Positions 1-12,170 are shown, counted from the first letter of the stretch. The stretch: 64,000 nucleotides of DNA from Pararge aegeria (GCF_905163445.1 NC_053196.1:10565501-10629500); one strand, 5' to 3'. The notes: generated from the sequence alone by a model not told the origin. Numbers and translations: made by a program.

Positions 1-117
1 TATAACATGCATAATACGTTAAGAAACTATTAAACATTTTACTGAGGCAATAAACTCGAAACAACTTCAATATTATTAATTTGTATAGGTAGACACTATT
101 TACAATAAATCTCGTAA

Positions 118-815
118 GGAAACCGAATGGCAAGAGGGGTTCTGGGTGTCATACCAAAGGGATATTACCGGTATACGCCTTATTATTTTGTTAGGACCAA
201 AGACACAATAATTTAGACGACGTCAAAAGTGATTGTCAATTTCTTTTTATTTGTATATATATAAAATAGTTATAAAAACATCTGCAAGCAAAACCGAATG
301 GCAAGAGAATTTGGTCACTCCATACTATCAATCCCAATTACTATACCATACATAATAAATTCGTAACGAACGAAAGCATCATCTAGAAGACGGCAAAATG
401 TGGCTTGCAGATTATAAGAAGGAAAATGGGGGTTTAACTTTCTTTGTTTGTAGAGATTTAGCTTGATTATCGATAAATCTGCTGAGAAAAACGAGAAAAA
501 TAATAAACCAGATAGATCATGAATACCCATCCAAATATGACTAATTATTTCACTACAGACAAAGAGATCATATAGAAGAAGTGAAATGTGATTCAAAAAT
601 CACGAATAGAAAGAAAGACAGCTTAACCTTTATTTCTAAATATAGATTATTATAAAGAAATCTAATGTTGAGGAAACCAAATGGCACGAGAAATTCTTGG
701 CGTCACAGCAAAGGGACATTAACTATCAATCCACATTACCATACATGACTAATTATTTCGCAACGAACAAAGACATCATAGAAGACGTCAAATGTGATTC
801 GAAGATCACGAGCAG
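118..815. repeat. degenerate tandem repeat, about 3-4 units
   Basis: The phrase 'aaaccgaatggcaagag' or a near copy occurs at about 119, 291 and 674. A second phrase of the type 'aagacatcatagaagacgtc' followed by 'aaatgtgattc' recurs near 219, 368-400, 555-590 and 763-805. The order of phrases is kept, so these look like diverged tandem units of unequal length (about 130-380 bp). No coding potential is visible. The family is not recognised. Confidence 0.6.
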
Positions 816-3404
816 GGCGTCGGAAGTATGAAATATGTTACATTGACACACGCAGCATTAATTCGAGTCACGACAAGTGAAACCACGCCTCGAACATTGT
901 ATAACGCCTGCATCCGCGATACCGATAAGCGACGAGAGTGATATCATCGGATTAGAATGAACTAGGAACGAAATGCAATATAAACCTAATAAATCAGAAT
1001 AGTTTGTTTCTAAATAACTAAAATTCATTTATTTTAGCCGCTATCTTAATGACCAATCAAAGGTAAGTCGGTAGTATCTAAACGTAAAAAAAATATATCC
1101 AAAAGCCAAGGTTTAAGTTAGTCTCAGATACATATCGACTACTAGAGGTCAGTGCTATCGACGGATCAATCTCCCATGCAATTTCAATACGTTGATTGGA
1201 TTTGACACTCATAACAACATAATATCTGGATTTAATTTTCCATCGCATTTAAAGTAGTTATAGATTTAATAGATAGATAATTACTGACGACAAACAATTT
1301 TTATAAAAGTTGAGAATGATCGAAAAACTGAAAAAGTTAAATGATTACTTTATGAGTACTTTAGATTTAATTAGTTAAAATTAGAAAAAAGACTTTAAAT
1401 ACTGGAGCAAATATAAAACGATCAAATTTAATCAAAATAAAACAAAAAAAAAAAAATGCTAATAAAGACAAAAAAATAATAAAAAAAGCTAAAAGTTATG
1501 CTGAACTTACCACAGCTCAGAAATTAAAACAATATGTTCTGCTTAAAATGGTTCAAGAAAATTTCATCAACCCCGGATCACTATGATGATACCAATGAAG
1601 GTGAGAGGTCAACTGAACTGTACAGGATGACAACACAACACTGAAGTGCTGCTTACGAATTATCAGGGGCATACACCCCCACCCCACCTGACATAGGGTA
1701 AATACTTGACCCATTCACATTGGAAACCATCTATGCGTGACTTATCCAATTTTTGTGGTATTACTAATGTGTTAATGAATTTTTTAATAACTTTGTAATC
1801 ACTACGGTTACAGCACTATGCTGCTCTTTTGTAGTTTTTTTTGTACCTTTTGTTGTGTTTGTATAAAAAAAATTAGAGTTTAATGACGAAAATTTCTGAT
1901 GGGTGGGTAACTCCATACCTTTATTTGTTAAAAAAGATTTATATTTTTGCTAACTGATGCCCGCGATTTTCATCCGCGGAATTTACAAATCCCTTTTGTA
2001 TTCGTGACATAAAAAGAATGGCATATTTTAATCTCGGTCCTTTCAGCTAAGTCTATGCCAAAATTCAAGTCGATTGATTGGTTAGTTAGTTCGTGAAGGA
2101 AGAAAAAATTTATCACACTTTGGTATTCATAACATTAGTAAAGACTAGCGTTTGCTTATCAACTGCTCTGTGATTAGTGCTTTGTAAAGACTCAATAACA
2201 TTTGCTTTATATAATATTCTAGTGGTTATCATAAAAAAAATCAAATATTTAATAACAAAATCTAAGAACCGAAATGGTTACCAAACCAGTTAGATTACAT
2301 GCTATAAAATATTATTTGCAATATTAAATAGGTATCTTTAACATTAAAACCTTTTGGTGCGACGAATATGACAAACTATCATTAAATTAATTATTTTAAA
2401 TGCAAATTGAACGTAACATTTATGGGACGAAAGCTAGAATTTATTATTTTAATCCGTTAGTAAAACATAAACCAAGTTTTACTACCAACAGATTATTGCA
2501 AAATTAAATGTAGGCTCAATCAAAATCTCGAATTTATGATTGATATAACAAATATTTTATCATAATAAAGTAGTAACGTAACTTGAACTAATACGAGAGG
2601 AATTTGATACAGGATTTCATTTCGACATTATAAATAATACTAAAATTTATTTTGGCAATTCAATAAGTTTCTAAAAAAGTGTGAAGCTTTGTACTCTTCA
2701 TAAATCATTGGTACACAAAATGAATAGACATGCATGCATGCAATGCTAGGTATATATTTAATATATCGATTCCGAGCGCTACCGCTCCCTTATGCGCGAA
2801 TGGGGAAACAAAAAAACATGTATCATAAGCTATAAAATATGTTATTGGATATAATGACTGCGACATATAATGATTGTTACTTGAATACCGGCATACCAAC
2901 AATAAAACGCAAACATCTACCAATCAATCTGCAATCTTAAATCGTTGGAATCAGGAAAAGTCGATTTTTAATCGTTGTCGATAGGCCCAGTTCAATAAAT
3001 AGTTTTTGTTATACAAAGAACGCATTGAATTCCATAAATTTATAATAAAGAGCCAATTATTTAATATGATATTTTTTTAATAACTATCTGATAAATAAAG
3101 TTCAGCAATAGTTTTATACCTAACAAAAGAAAACTTCACGCTTCATGTAAAAGAAAAGTTTTAGCTGACATCGTCAGATCATCGTGTCAATTATTTACAA
3201 TATGAAACAAATATAAAAGAAAAAATTCGGGGTATGAGTTAAACATACATGCCACACGCCCTAACAGGTTAGCCCGCTGATAACTGAGACTGCATTAGGT
3301 ATATTGTCAAGGGCTTGCTTGTATTTAAAAAAATGCCTTAGACGCACATAAGCATATAACAGGCCACTAAAAGACTAAAAGCCTCTCTCTCCCAACGGGT
3401 GAAA
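816..3404. other. AT-rich non-coding stretch, presumed ham intron
   Basis: No convincing coding region or RNA gene is seen. The stretch has homopolymer A runs near 1440-1500. At about 1955-2110 there is a relic of a short element beginning 'gcccgcgattttcatccgcgg', with the usual continuation 'aaatccc...', 'gccaaaattcaagtcgattg', known from many lepidopteran repeat tails. The rest is unassigned. Confidence 0.5.
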
Positions 3405-3640
3405 TTGCCCATAATCACCACGCTGGGCTGTGGGCAGAGGGGGTGATTACAGTAGATGTAGCAGCACAGAGGACGCTGCTGCAGATTTTCCGTAATATTC
3501 CCCTTGTCGCCTCGTACGATAACTGCGGGACGAGGACTGGTGGTGAAAACTGTATTCTAATATGATCGAGTCCATACGCAGTCATATAATAAATCTATCA
3601 CAAGGTTGCTTGGAAGCATCCGGCTCCGCTTTCATCTCTG
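3405..3640 (+). repeat. dispersed element F, copy 1 ('aatcaccacgctggg' family)
   Basis: The copy starts near 'cccataatcaccacgctggg' and continues through 'gtagatgtagcagcacagagg', 'cctcgtacgataactg' and 'aactgtattctaatatgatcg'. The same ordered blocks recur at 15105, 47675 and (reverse) 46310. It is non-coding and probably a SINE or LINE tail. The name F is local to this report. Confidence 0.65.
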
Positions 3641-3682
3641 ACAAGATAGAAAAATGAATGTTAAAATGTAAATTGTTGATGT

Positions 3683-3838
3683 TTGAAAAGAGCAACTGCT
3701 GAGTTTCTAGCCGGCTTCTTCTCGGTAGAATCTGCCTTCCGAACCGGTGGTAGAGTCACTTCAAACAGACAGAATTGACGTTTCAAAAGTGCTTATATTA
3801 GGCCTACTTGCAATAATTAAATTTTGAATTTTATGTAT
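3683..3838 (+). repeat. LINE 3' tail, CR1/jockey-like (family E)
   Basis: The copy has the blocks 'gctgagtttctagccggctt', 'cttctcggtagaatctgcct', 'accggtggtagagtcac' and 'cgtttcaaaagtgcttat', ending in an 'aattttgaattttat' tail. This is a very common lepidopteran non-LTR 3' end. Reverse copies are at 4745-4886, 11955-12170 and 52645-52830. Confidence 0.65.
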
Positions 3839-4318
3839 TTATGTATAAAAAATTTAATATTTTATTACTCCAAAAGCCATAACCGCCAGTGCCCGCGAAC
3901 GTTAAGTTTTCCCACGACGCCACCAAATGGTGTAGATGGCGAGCGCGGAGCGTGACGGTGACTTACCGATCATTTAAATTAATTTCACTGCCCCTTGTAA
4001 CTGTCCCACCTGTTATCTTTCGCAATTTCTAATGACTTCTACTTATAAACGTTCGCTTCTATGAGAAAGTTTCCGTTGTAGATCTCACAGTATTTGTGAT
4101 CACAGCTGTTCTGGTAAAAGATTTAAAAAAAAATACATCATCATCATCCCTCTAGCCTATTAAAGTAGCCTACTTCTTTGGTTTTATATATCCAGTAATA
4201 ATTGACGGACTGAGCAGATGGTTCACGTAGAAAGTAATTGAAAACTATCAAAATTCGAAAAAATCCAAACTCATTTATTACAAGTAGGTCTAGTTTATAC
4301 GCACTTTTAAAAAAAACA

Positions 4319-4886
4319 TCTTTATTCAAGTAGGCCCATAAGTGGCACTTTTGATGCGTACATAAGAATTACACGATAGTGAGATGATGGCGATAACCAC
4401 ATTCGTAAACTTAAAACTAAAGCTACGAGTTTTCCTAACGCGTCCTTGTCTAAGAAGAAGACCACAACAAACTTAGCCGGGTGTTTTTTTTTGTTGAATT
4501 ATTGCTCTAGCAACAGGTTCAGGTTGAAGAGCAACCTGGTTAGAGCAATAATTCACTCCCAAGCTTTTTCATCAATTACGTTGTCCTTTATACTATAATA
4601 GGACTTTTCTATAAGCTTACGTTTAATACAAACTTTGAACTTTTTAAGAGACATCTCCAAGATGTCAATGGGTTGTTTATTGTAGAATTGTATGCAATTT
4701 CCTTTAAACGAATTATGAATTTTGTGTAACCTAGTATATTGTATACACTTTCAAGTCAGTGTGTTTGTCTTCTCTACCACCGGTACAGAACGCAGATTCT
4801 ACCGAGCAGAGCCGGCAAGAAACTCAGCAGATTGCGTTAGAGATGAGAGCGGAGTGGCCTGCGTCTAAGCAGCTTTGTCATCATGT
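4319..4886 (-). repeat. LINE 3' end, family E, longer copy
   Basis: Read on the minus strand it runs from the 'ctgagtttcttgccgg' and 'tctaccaccgg' blocks through 'cttttctataagcttacg', 'gcaacctg' and 'cggctaagtttgttgtgg' to a tail ending 'gggcctacttgaataaa'. The middle and end align by eye with the plus-strand copy at 40555-40945. An internal 'gaattattgctcta'/'tagagcaataattc' hairpin lies near 4495-4552. The 94-codon ORF at 4759-5043 is a chance frame across this relic. Confidence 0.65.
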
Positions 4887-4889
4887 AAC

Positions 4890-5955
4890 ATCGCCTATAA
4901 ACAGAGCTAAACTTCACAGGGCATGCAGGGAGCACGTAATGCAACATGCCACTCTGTTGCCAACAATTACAGACCTATGTGTTAAGCTTCTTGTGTCTAT
5001 AACTTCACCGGCAACCACGCCCTTCAGACTATTGCAGAAATAAACATGTCACTATCACTGATCCCTCAAAAGAGAGAGGGGTTTAGGACTTCGATTATTC
5101 TTCCATGTCAGAGGCTCAAACGAGTATTGTGACCTATAAAAATAACCATACTAACGACATCTCAGTAGGATTTAGATGGATGCTTATTTATAAGCTCCAG
5201 GATTTTATTTGATAAGAGAACGGTAGGTATAGCTCCCATTTTTCAAATACATATAATACATATAATCATACATATAATCTAACAACCGTTAATTTAAGTT
5301 TTATTGACTGCCTCACGTGTGGTTCGCAATTTTTAATGACGTCTACATTTTAATCTACCTTATCTTTATATTATTATCACCTTTCCCGGCTAATTCAACT
5401 AAAACTTTGGCACAGGCCTCCTTTTTCATACGATTGTTTCAAAACTCGTGTTAATATATTCGAAGTTTAATTTTTGTATTTAAGTTATTTTTTAATAATA
5501 TTTTTATTTAATACTATGCCCTGATTTCAGTGGGGTTTTCCACCAACTGCTTTTCTACTAAAGATATGCTAAGCTATATAATAAGGGATGTGGACGCCTA
5601 ATCACCAATAAGGACCTGTTATTTTTATAGCTTAGCTTAACGCTAGTGAAAACAGGTTCATAGAAGCTATGTTTGTTGGTCGCAGCGCATCTTCTAAACC
5701 ATTCTTTACCCTTTTCGCTCCACCATTTAACCTTAGATGAAACAATCATATAGTTTTGGACCAGGGCATAGCAGATGCATAGCAGATGGTATAGCAGCTT
5801 TACTAAAATATCACTGATACATATATAGTTAGCTGAGGGATGAAGGTTTCATAGAAAACCTCATTAAAATATTTTCAAAATCTAAATGAAATTAACATGT
5901 AACAAATAACTGCTCAACAACAAATTTCCAAGTCTAAACTGATATCAAAAGTTGA
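4890..5955. other. non-coding stretch, nothing recognised
   Basis: AT-rich sequence with no exon-like reading frame, tRNA or clear repeat family. The short ORFs here lack codon bias and are treated as chance. Confidence 0.4.
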
Positions 5956-6070
5956 TATTCCCTTCAACGCTCGCGGCTTAGATTCTACGCGCGTCAGGTG
6001 CGTCGCACGCTCGCCGTTACGCCCCGCGGTGCGAACGGACCTTTACCGGTAAGGTACGGTACTATCAAAC
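5956..6070. promoter_or_regulatory. CpG-rich patch, possible regulatory site
   Basis: A roughly 100-bp G+C-rich, CpG-dense patch (for example 'cgcgcgtcaggtgcgtcgca' near 5990) sits in very AT-rich surroundings. It contains an E-box-like 'caggtg' and, on the plus strand, a donor-like 'accggtaaggt' near 6045. It lies downstream of the PR-domain exons of ham. It could be an enhancer, an alternative promoter or a small exon; composition alone cannot decide. Confidence 0.25.
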
Positions 6071-6519
6071 ATTGCAGGATGCTGACCGATTTAAATCTAT
6101 AATCATAGTTATAAAACGATACGGATTGAGGTGAATTCTGTATACAGATGGTACATGTGTCGAAGAGTGAATTAGGCCCAAAAATACTAATTCGAGAAAA
6201 TAATTAATTCTAGTATAAACTCTTCAGATTAACATGCTTTTGAATTTAAACTGTGGTGGGAAAATAATAATAAAGCGTGCAAATCCGTCGGCACTCGATT
6301 TAATTACATTGTTAGATACTAGCGACCAGCGACTTTGTGTTATCTCATCAGAAAAAAATAAATCTCGTGGTACCTATGCCCGTTTCCAGAAAGCTACAGG
6401 CTAAGCTAAAATACCAACTTTATTACTTAAAATTTATAACTCGAAAGTTTACAAACTCTCTTTCAGTTCAGCCGTTTGGTTGTAGGTCGGTCAGTCAGAA
6501 AATGATTTTTATTATATTA

Positions 6520-6812
6520 CTAGCTGTTGCCCGCGACTTCGTCTGCGTTTGATTTTGTTTTTAAAGTATTCAGTATCGCTAAGCTTTAAATGAGTATAGT
6601 AGTATATATATAACATGTGACTGCCAATTAATTATAGACAAATAATTTGAAATAAAACAAAATTGCGACTATAATTAAAGATCTAAGCTATTCTATCTCT
6701 TAAGTTGGACCAGACTGCTCACGGTGTACCAATTTAATTTTAAATCGGTTAAGTAGTTTAGGAGTCCATCGCGGACAAACATCGTGACAGGAGATTTATA
6801 TATATTAAGATT
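6520..6812 (+). repeat. short interspersed element H, variant a
   Basis: It begins 'ctagctgttgcccgcgactt' and ends in '...caaacatcgtgacaggag' then 'atttatatatattaaga'. It matches the copy at 41130-41415 almost base for base over its whole length, so both copies are fairly young. It is non-coding. The short ORF running into it from 6337 is chance. Confidence 0.75.
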
Positions 6813-7689
6813 TACTATCATTACTATTACGTAGTTTTCTTTTATACCGCTTTTATTATTCTCACATATTATACAATATGAAAAAACATTACGTGGAAGT
6901 CTGCCTTGCTATATCATGGCGCACATATGTAACTAATATTTTTGACAGTGATACCGTTATAATCTCAAATTTAATTTACCGTGTAGGGATTATATTTTAT
7001 CTGATGATATGTTATAAGTAGCTGTAAAATAAAATTAGTTTAATTTCGCGAACCATCAAGATAGGAGCAGTACCAACTAATCTGCAAAAAAAATTCGAGG
7101 CAAATCTCTCGTACCAGATTTAACCCTTCACTGGGGGCGGGAATATTAAATTGAAATATTTCTATTTTATTGTCGGTAATATTTATTTGATTGTTAAATA
7201 AATACGCGATGTGGGACGCTGAGCGATTGTAGTTGGTTTAATGGAGGGTGAGACTATTGTCGTTGGTTAATTTTTTGATTAATCATTCTATTTGTGAGGG
7301 GATCGTCGCAATTGTGTAAAATATGGTTTTGCGCAAATGATTCGTATCTTGCAATACAGTACCTATTATACAAATAGTTAAAGATATACCGCAGTTAGTA
7401 ATCAGTAAAGACAATAATTTTAAAAGTAAACGGCAATTGATTACTGTTTAAAATATCGATATCGTTGCAATTATTTTGCAGGATTTTGGTATTCTTTGTC
7501 TTATGGTAAAAGGAATTAAACTTTTTAATTTTATTCAAAAGTGACACTATGTATTTTAGTTAATAATATGTATTATAACCGATACATTTAGTTATTACCA
7601 ATTGACGCCTTTATTGTCTTTTATCAGATCAAAATAAGATTTAAAATTAACGGCGTGATAATACGGTTTCCACATAACAATAGCGCATA

Positions 7690-7812
7690 CGCTGCGTCGG
7701 ACAAAGCAACGTCATCAATTTTAATCTGTGCGACAATTGCGCGATGACAAATGTCAACGCGCGACACTCATTCATTACGCGCACGAACGCACGCGGCCTA
7801 TTCCAAAAAAGG
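7690..7812. promoter_or_regulatory. CpG-rich patch
   Basis: This patch contains many CG dinucleotides ('gcgcgatgac', 'caacgcgcgacact', 'cgcgcacgaacgcacgcgg') against an AT-rich background. It has a palindromic 'tgacaaatgtca' near 7745. No reading frame of note. It is one of three such patches between 5.9 and 10.6 kb. A regulatory role is inference only. Confidence 0.2.
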
Positions 7813-7963
7813 AATGGCTAATAAAGGGTTAAATTAATATTATTATTATTTGACGGTAGCGATTACTATATTTTTATAATGCGCAAGATTATGAACTGTG
7901 TTAATATTGCATACTTACTTGGCTAGTACGTAAAACGTGTGAATTAAACTAAGTCTTATTTTT

Positions 7964-8030
7964 GTACAATAACTGTAATCTAATCCTAAACTAGTGTTGA
8001 TAGTTTAGGATTAGATTACAGTTATTGTAG
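7964..8030. repeat. perfect 29-bp inverted repeat with 7-nt loop
   Basis: The left arm begins 'tacaataactgtaatctaat' at 7965 and ends at 7993. The right arm, 8001-8029, is its exact reverse complement. The loop is 'gtgttga' (7994-8000). An RNA from either strand would fold into a hairpin with no mismatch. A perfect stem is more typical of a recent DNA-level inverted duplication than of an old microRNA precursor, which usually has bulges. Confidence 0.85.
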
Positions 8031-8113
8031 GCAGTTTACAGTTGACAATAGGTAGTTATTTTAGATACGTTTCCGTACCTTCAGTATGTTACTGAAATGG
8101 CTAATTATTCCAC

Positions 8114-8436
8114 TACAAGTTAGCCCTTGACTGCAATCTCCCCTGGTGGTAAGTGATGATGCAGTCTAAGTTGGTAGCGGTCTAACCTCTTCGGGAATAT
8201 GTATGTATGTATGGAGTCGTACCCCTAATTGGTTTCTACGCGAAATCGCACCGGAACACTAAATCGTTGGCACGGCACATCTTTTTTGTTAGGGTGGTAA
8301 CCATCCACGGCCAAAGCCTCTCACTATACCAGATCAGAGAAAATTCATAAATTATAGATTCTTAAATTTCCCTGCCGGGAATCGAACCCGGGACCTTCTA
8401 CTAAAACTCACAGCGCTCACCGTTGTGCCAGGGAAA
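8114..8436 (-). repeat. tRNA-headed SINE, family C, near full length
   Basis: On the minus strand it starts with the tRNA-like head 'ccctggcacaacggtgagcg', followed by a B-box-like 'gggttcgattcccggcaggg'. It continues through 'cagagaaaattc', 'ggccgtggatggttaccacc' and ends at the 'gcagtcaagggcta' block. Further copies are at 13045-13308 (+), 49402-49600 (-) and 61855-61940 (+). The tRNA-like head is not a functional tRNA gene. Confidence 0.8.
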
Positions 8437-8439
8437 ATA

Positions 8440-9688
8440 AAAGCATTCGTCTAGATTTCAACCGAAATGAAATCATAATTTCATAAACTGACTACCGCTA
8501 TATCCCGATTTTCTTGATTAATCGTGTAGTAGTATACCACTTCTGGGCTCAGGCTACCTTTCCCAAAAGGGATTTGTATCTTAGATCCGCTCGCATTGCT
8601 TCAGTGCAATTGGGCAAGTTTAATTTCATCAACGGCAAAGCTAACTTTCTAACCCTGGGCTAGTACCAAAACCTATCTTGACAGAAATAGCCAATGACCA
8701 ACAATATAAACTAAAATCGAACCAAGCACCTCTCGTTACGTAGTACTCTTGATTCTTCAAAGAAGATGCAATTAATTGATTACACTACGGTTAAAACCAC
8801 TGAAGGTGTCGCCAAAAACATTTAATAAAGCCAGTTCAACTTAACATTTACAAGTTTGGACACTAACAAAACAACTGAATAATGTACGCAAATTGCTCAT
8901 AAAAACAATGATCGATCATCTTATCAAAAATCTGTCCGTCAAGCTTTTCCTTCCGAGCTTCGTACGCATTTATCTTGAACAGATGACGTGAAATTTATTA
9001 ATCCTTTAGCAAAATTTTGTGTTATCGAAATATTGAATGAAAGGAGCGATAGGTGGCCTTAGTTCGGGCCTCATCAATCATGTCTTGTGCAAGAGAGCCC
9101 GGAGCATTTTGACAAACGCTTGAATGGAGCCACTGCAAATCGACTCTAATTAGGGATAATATTTAAGAGTCATTGTGGAATTGTGTAATATTTGTGATGC
9201 AGCTGATGTTTGGTCAGCCATAAATACACTCGTATGTGGGTGTCGAGGGTGACTTGAGAATTGTTTTCTTGTTGCGTTAGAATATGCATCTATTTAAATT
9301 CGTTAGCAAAGTAAACATATCAATGTTTTCTGTAATGATGAAATAATACGATAGATTAAATAATTAAAAAATAACGCATGGTATACACGTGCAAAAAAAC
9401 CTAGTTGGTTGATTAAAATAATAGCTGTGCCCACCTCCAGTGTAAAAATTTTAGTAAACCTAAATATTACTTATTTGATATCTTAATTTTTCAATTCGGA
9501 TTGGTAGTTCTTGAGTTCAGCACGATAAAAATGTATTCAGCTTTGATATATAAGTTTAAATAACGGTATATATAAATAAAAAATAATAAATATAAATATA
9601 TAATTATATAAGTATGCAGATCAAAATTAACCAAACTAGATAACAAGTCAACAGCAGATAATTTTATATCAAGTCGGTAATTATGGAC
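8440..9688. other. non-coding stretch, nothing recognised
   Basis: No coding region, RNA gene or clear repeat family is seen. A segment near 8540-8640 may be an old repeat relic but could not be assigned. Confidence 0.35.
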
Positions 9689-9689
9689 A

Positions 9690-9785
9690 ATTCGAATCGC
9701 ATAAATCACTGAGCAACGCCGGGTGCGACGACGCCGTCTACCGGAAGCGATGCAGGAAGCTTTGACGACCACTTGTTCATTTTGT
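9690..9785 (-). other. short G+C-rich, coding-like island
   Basis: On the minus strand, from about 9780, a frame starting 'atgaacaagtggtcgtcaaa' stays open for 24 codons (MNKWSSKLPASL...) with protein-like codon choice and then meets TGA. The competing frame gives an Arg-rich run. A donor-like 'ccggtagac' lies inside it. It could be a small exon or a fragment of an old element. It is flagged but not called a gene. Confidence 0.15.
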
Positions 9786-10444
9786 ATTCTACTGGATATG
9801 ACAAGTTACTTAAACACTAATTGTACTGTGTTAAATGTATTATTATAATATCAAGGAACATACAAAATATTTTTTGTAGTTTGAAGACCCCATAAGAAAC
9901 TTTTTATTAAAATACAACGAAAGAAACTGCTTGTAGCAAAAAAAACTGCTATAATTTTATTTTAAATAGTTTCGCAACTTTCGTCTTTTTCTTATTGTGT
10001 CTTTATTTAATCAGGAATTTGTTAATTTCTACAAGGACTTTTACTAATTTATCCTGAATGCATTTATATTTAATTTGATTAATATTTCGATTTCTGTTAT
10101 TATTAAAAAAAAAGGTACATTCAGATTTTATAATATTAAATAGAATCCAGTACATTCTACTAGTCGGTGTGTGAATATTTCACATTATCAAAATGTTACA
10201 GTATTGAGATTAAATTGAAGAAGTATATATTATTATTTATTATTATATATTACTTTGAGTTAGATAGTCGTAGATAGATCTTTTGCTTAGAAGAGCTATT
10301 ATTTGATAGATTAAATTGTCGGAAATAAAAATTGTAAAAATTTAAAGAAATGAAAATTAATTTAGCACTTCATATATACTGCAGAGCATTTCTAGTAAAA
10401 AGTTATCTATACTCATTCCCCTTATGGTAATAATATAACATATG

Positions 10445-10560
10445 CGTGATTTTTCACATCGACCGTCGCACGTCGCGATTTATCTAAATTAAATATCGCA
10501 TGCGCGCGTGCCACCGTGTGTTCGCGCCCTACGATTTTTTATACATACAGCATGAGCGGG
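10445..10560. promoter_or_regulatory. CpG-rich patch with an NRF1-like core
   Basis: The patch includes 'cgcatgcgcgcgtgccaccg' near 10497, which holds a palindromic GCATGC/NRF1-like motif, and 'cgaccgtcgcacgtcgcg' near 10461. The surroundings are AT-rich. It lies 3' of the PR-domain exons in the direction of ham transcription. This would suit a promoter for a shorter isoform, but no transcript evidence is available. Confidence 0.25.
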
Positions 10561-11094
10561 TTAACTTTGTCTTGATAATAAATATCCCGTTATTTATTTT
10601 TTACAATAACTTAAGTGGCGTTCATGTTTTTATTTCAGCGATTAAATATTTGCTTCAACTATAAAAAAAATATACATTTTTTTAAAACGTTTTCTTTTCA
10701 CTACAAAACAAAGGCTGTGAGACCGAATTTAAGATACCTTGTCATACATCTGTCCAGCTTGACTTCATTACTTCTTTCATCAAAATGTGTTGTTACATCC
10801 ACCGTTCGTGTTTTAAGAATAGCCTATTTACTCTAGATTTTCAGGTACTAATACTTTATTCAGTGAAACAAAAGGCAAATAAGAACGCCGTCAATTATTA
10901 TTTTACCATTTAGACATGGTGGTTTTACTTTAAGGTTCTTAGAACGACACCGAGCACGAGCTACGTCTGCTCTCCGCTGCATTGCTAAGTGCGAGAACGA
11001 ACACTATCGGTCAATCAACCCAGTGAACGCTCACAAAATGAAACTGTTCCTCTACTGATTTATGAGTTCGTTCCCTGTTACCTTTACCTAAATA

Positions 11095-11470
11095 TTATTA
11101 TTAAAAAAATTAGGTAATATTTTTAATGTGAAAGTGTATTTGTTTGTTTGTTTGTCCTTGATTTACGCCCTACCTAGGCAATCAATCAACTTGTTTTTTG
11201 GCATAAATTAGTCGATGAGACGGAGAGTAACATAGGTAGTACTTTTTATTCCACGAAATAAAACGGTTCCCATGGGATTTGTAAAAAACTGTAATAAGCG
11301 CGGACGAAGAACGCAGGCCACAGCGTATGTAAAATAACTATGGAGAAATGTCCTTTCATCATAGGTTCTATTTTTAATATTTAATACATATTTGTCACAG
11401 TATATAAACAAAATGTAGCAGCCTATATTAGAGCGCGTGGGGGCAAAAGTCACACGTGTAGGTGGGGCAG
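11095..11470 (-). repeat. non-LTR/SINE tail relic ('tcgtccgcgcttattacag' type)
   Basis: On the minus strand it reads 'cttcgtccgcgcttatt', then 'aaatcccatgggaacc', 'ggaataaaaagtac' and 'atgttactctccgtctc', ending in 'acaaacaaacaaac'. This order is the hallmark of a lepidopteran non-LTR tail family. The 90-codon ORF overlapping it has no other support. Confidence 0.55.
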
Positions 11471-11561
11471 GTGACTCCAATTAACTGACGGAGTCAGCAG
11501 GGCGTGACGGCGTCTGTGATTCAACGTGCGGAACTGAACTATTGCGAACTCACTTGCTACT

Positions 11562-11650
11562 AAACTTTACGTTGAGTGATGTATGGATTTGTTTATAGAT
11601 GCTGAATATCAAAGTTTGTTTTGATAAGATCAAATTGATTTCAATATTTG
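11562..11650 (+). repeat. dispersed repeat pair, copy 1
   Basis: The blocks 'actttacgttgagtgatgta', 'tggatttgtttatag' and 'tgataagatca' recur in the same order at 12337-12425. The first long block differs by about two bases. A SINE-head-like 'gccccgttggtctagcagtc' follows copy 1 at 11650. The family is not recognised. Confidence 0.5.
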
Positions 11651-11954
11651 CCCCGTTGGTCTAGCAGTCCAAAGTTTGGTGTTAGCATCGCAAAATTTTT
11701 TCGTATTGGGTTCCATCAAAATTTCTTCTTAGTTACGCTCTACGTTAGATTCGTACGTTCAGTAATCCAAAGAAAACTTTATCTCTGTATGAAAGATGAG
11801 GCCTGTGTCCACCTATAAGACATTGATAGGATGATGACAATGACGTATTGACATCTCCATAATTATATTATAATATAATATACCGATACCAAAGCTTTAT
11901 ACAATAAAGATGCTAACACTTATAATAGTAATAGACACGTTAAAAAAAGTTAAA

Positions 11955-12170
11955 TCAAAAACTTTCTGTCTGTTGAGTCTCTACCATTTGTTTGGAAAAC
12001 AGATTCTAAAAAAAAAAGCCAGCAGGAAACTCAGCAGTTGCTCTTTTCCAACATCCCTATTTTACAATATACCTAATAATCATTTTTCTGTCTTATGGGA
12101 GATGAGAGTGGAGCTGAGTACTGCCAAACAGCCTTGTCATTAATAAAATCATCGATTGCAAAGTTTTTGT
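11955..12170 (-). repeat. LINE 3' tail, family E, decayed
   Basis: The minus strand carries decayed versions of the family E blocks: 'gagcaactgctgagtttcct', 'ctggc', 'agaatctg' and 'tggtagagactc'. A run of nine A's interrupts it near 12009. The 77-codon ORF across it is chance. Confidence 0.5.

Noticed and set aside
8370..8436. tRNA gene on the minus strand (B-box 'ggttcgattcc')
   Set aside because: It continues into a known SINE body and the acceptor stem does not pair. It is the tRNA-derived head of family C.
11395..11480. zinc-finger-like 'YTCDFCPHAL' on the minus strand as a ham finger exon
   Set aside because: The frame stops right after these residues, no His pair follows, and the neighbouring sequence is a non-LTR tail.
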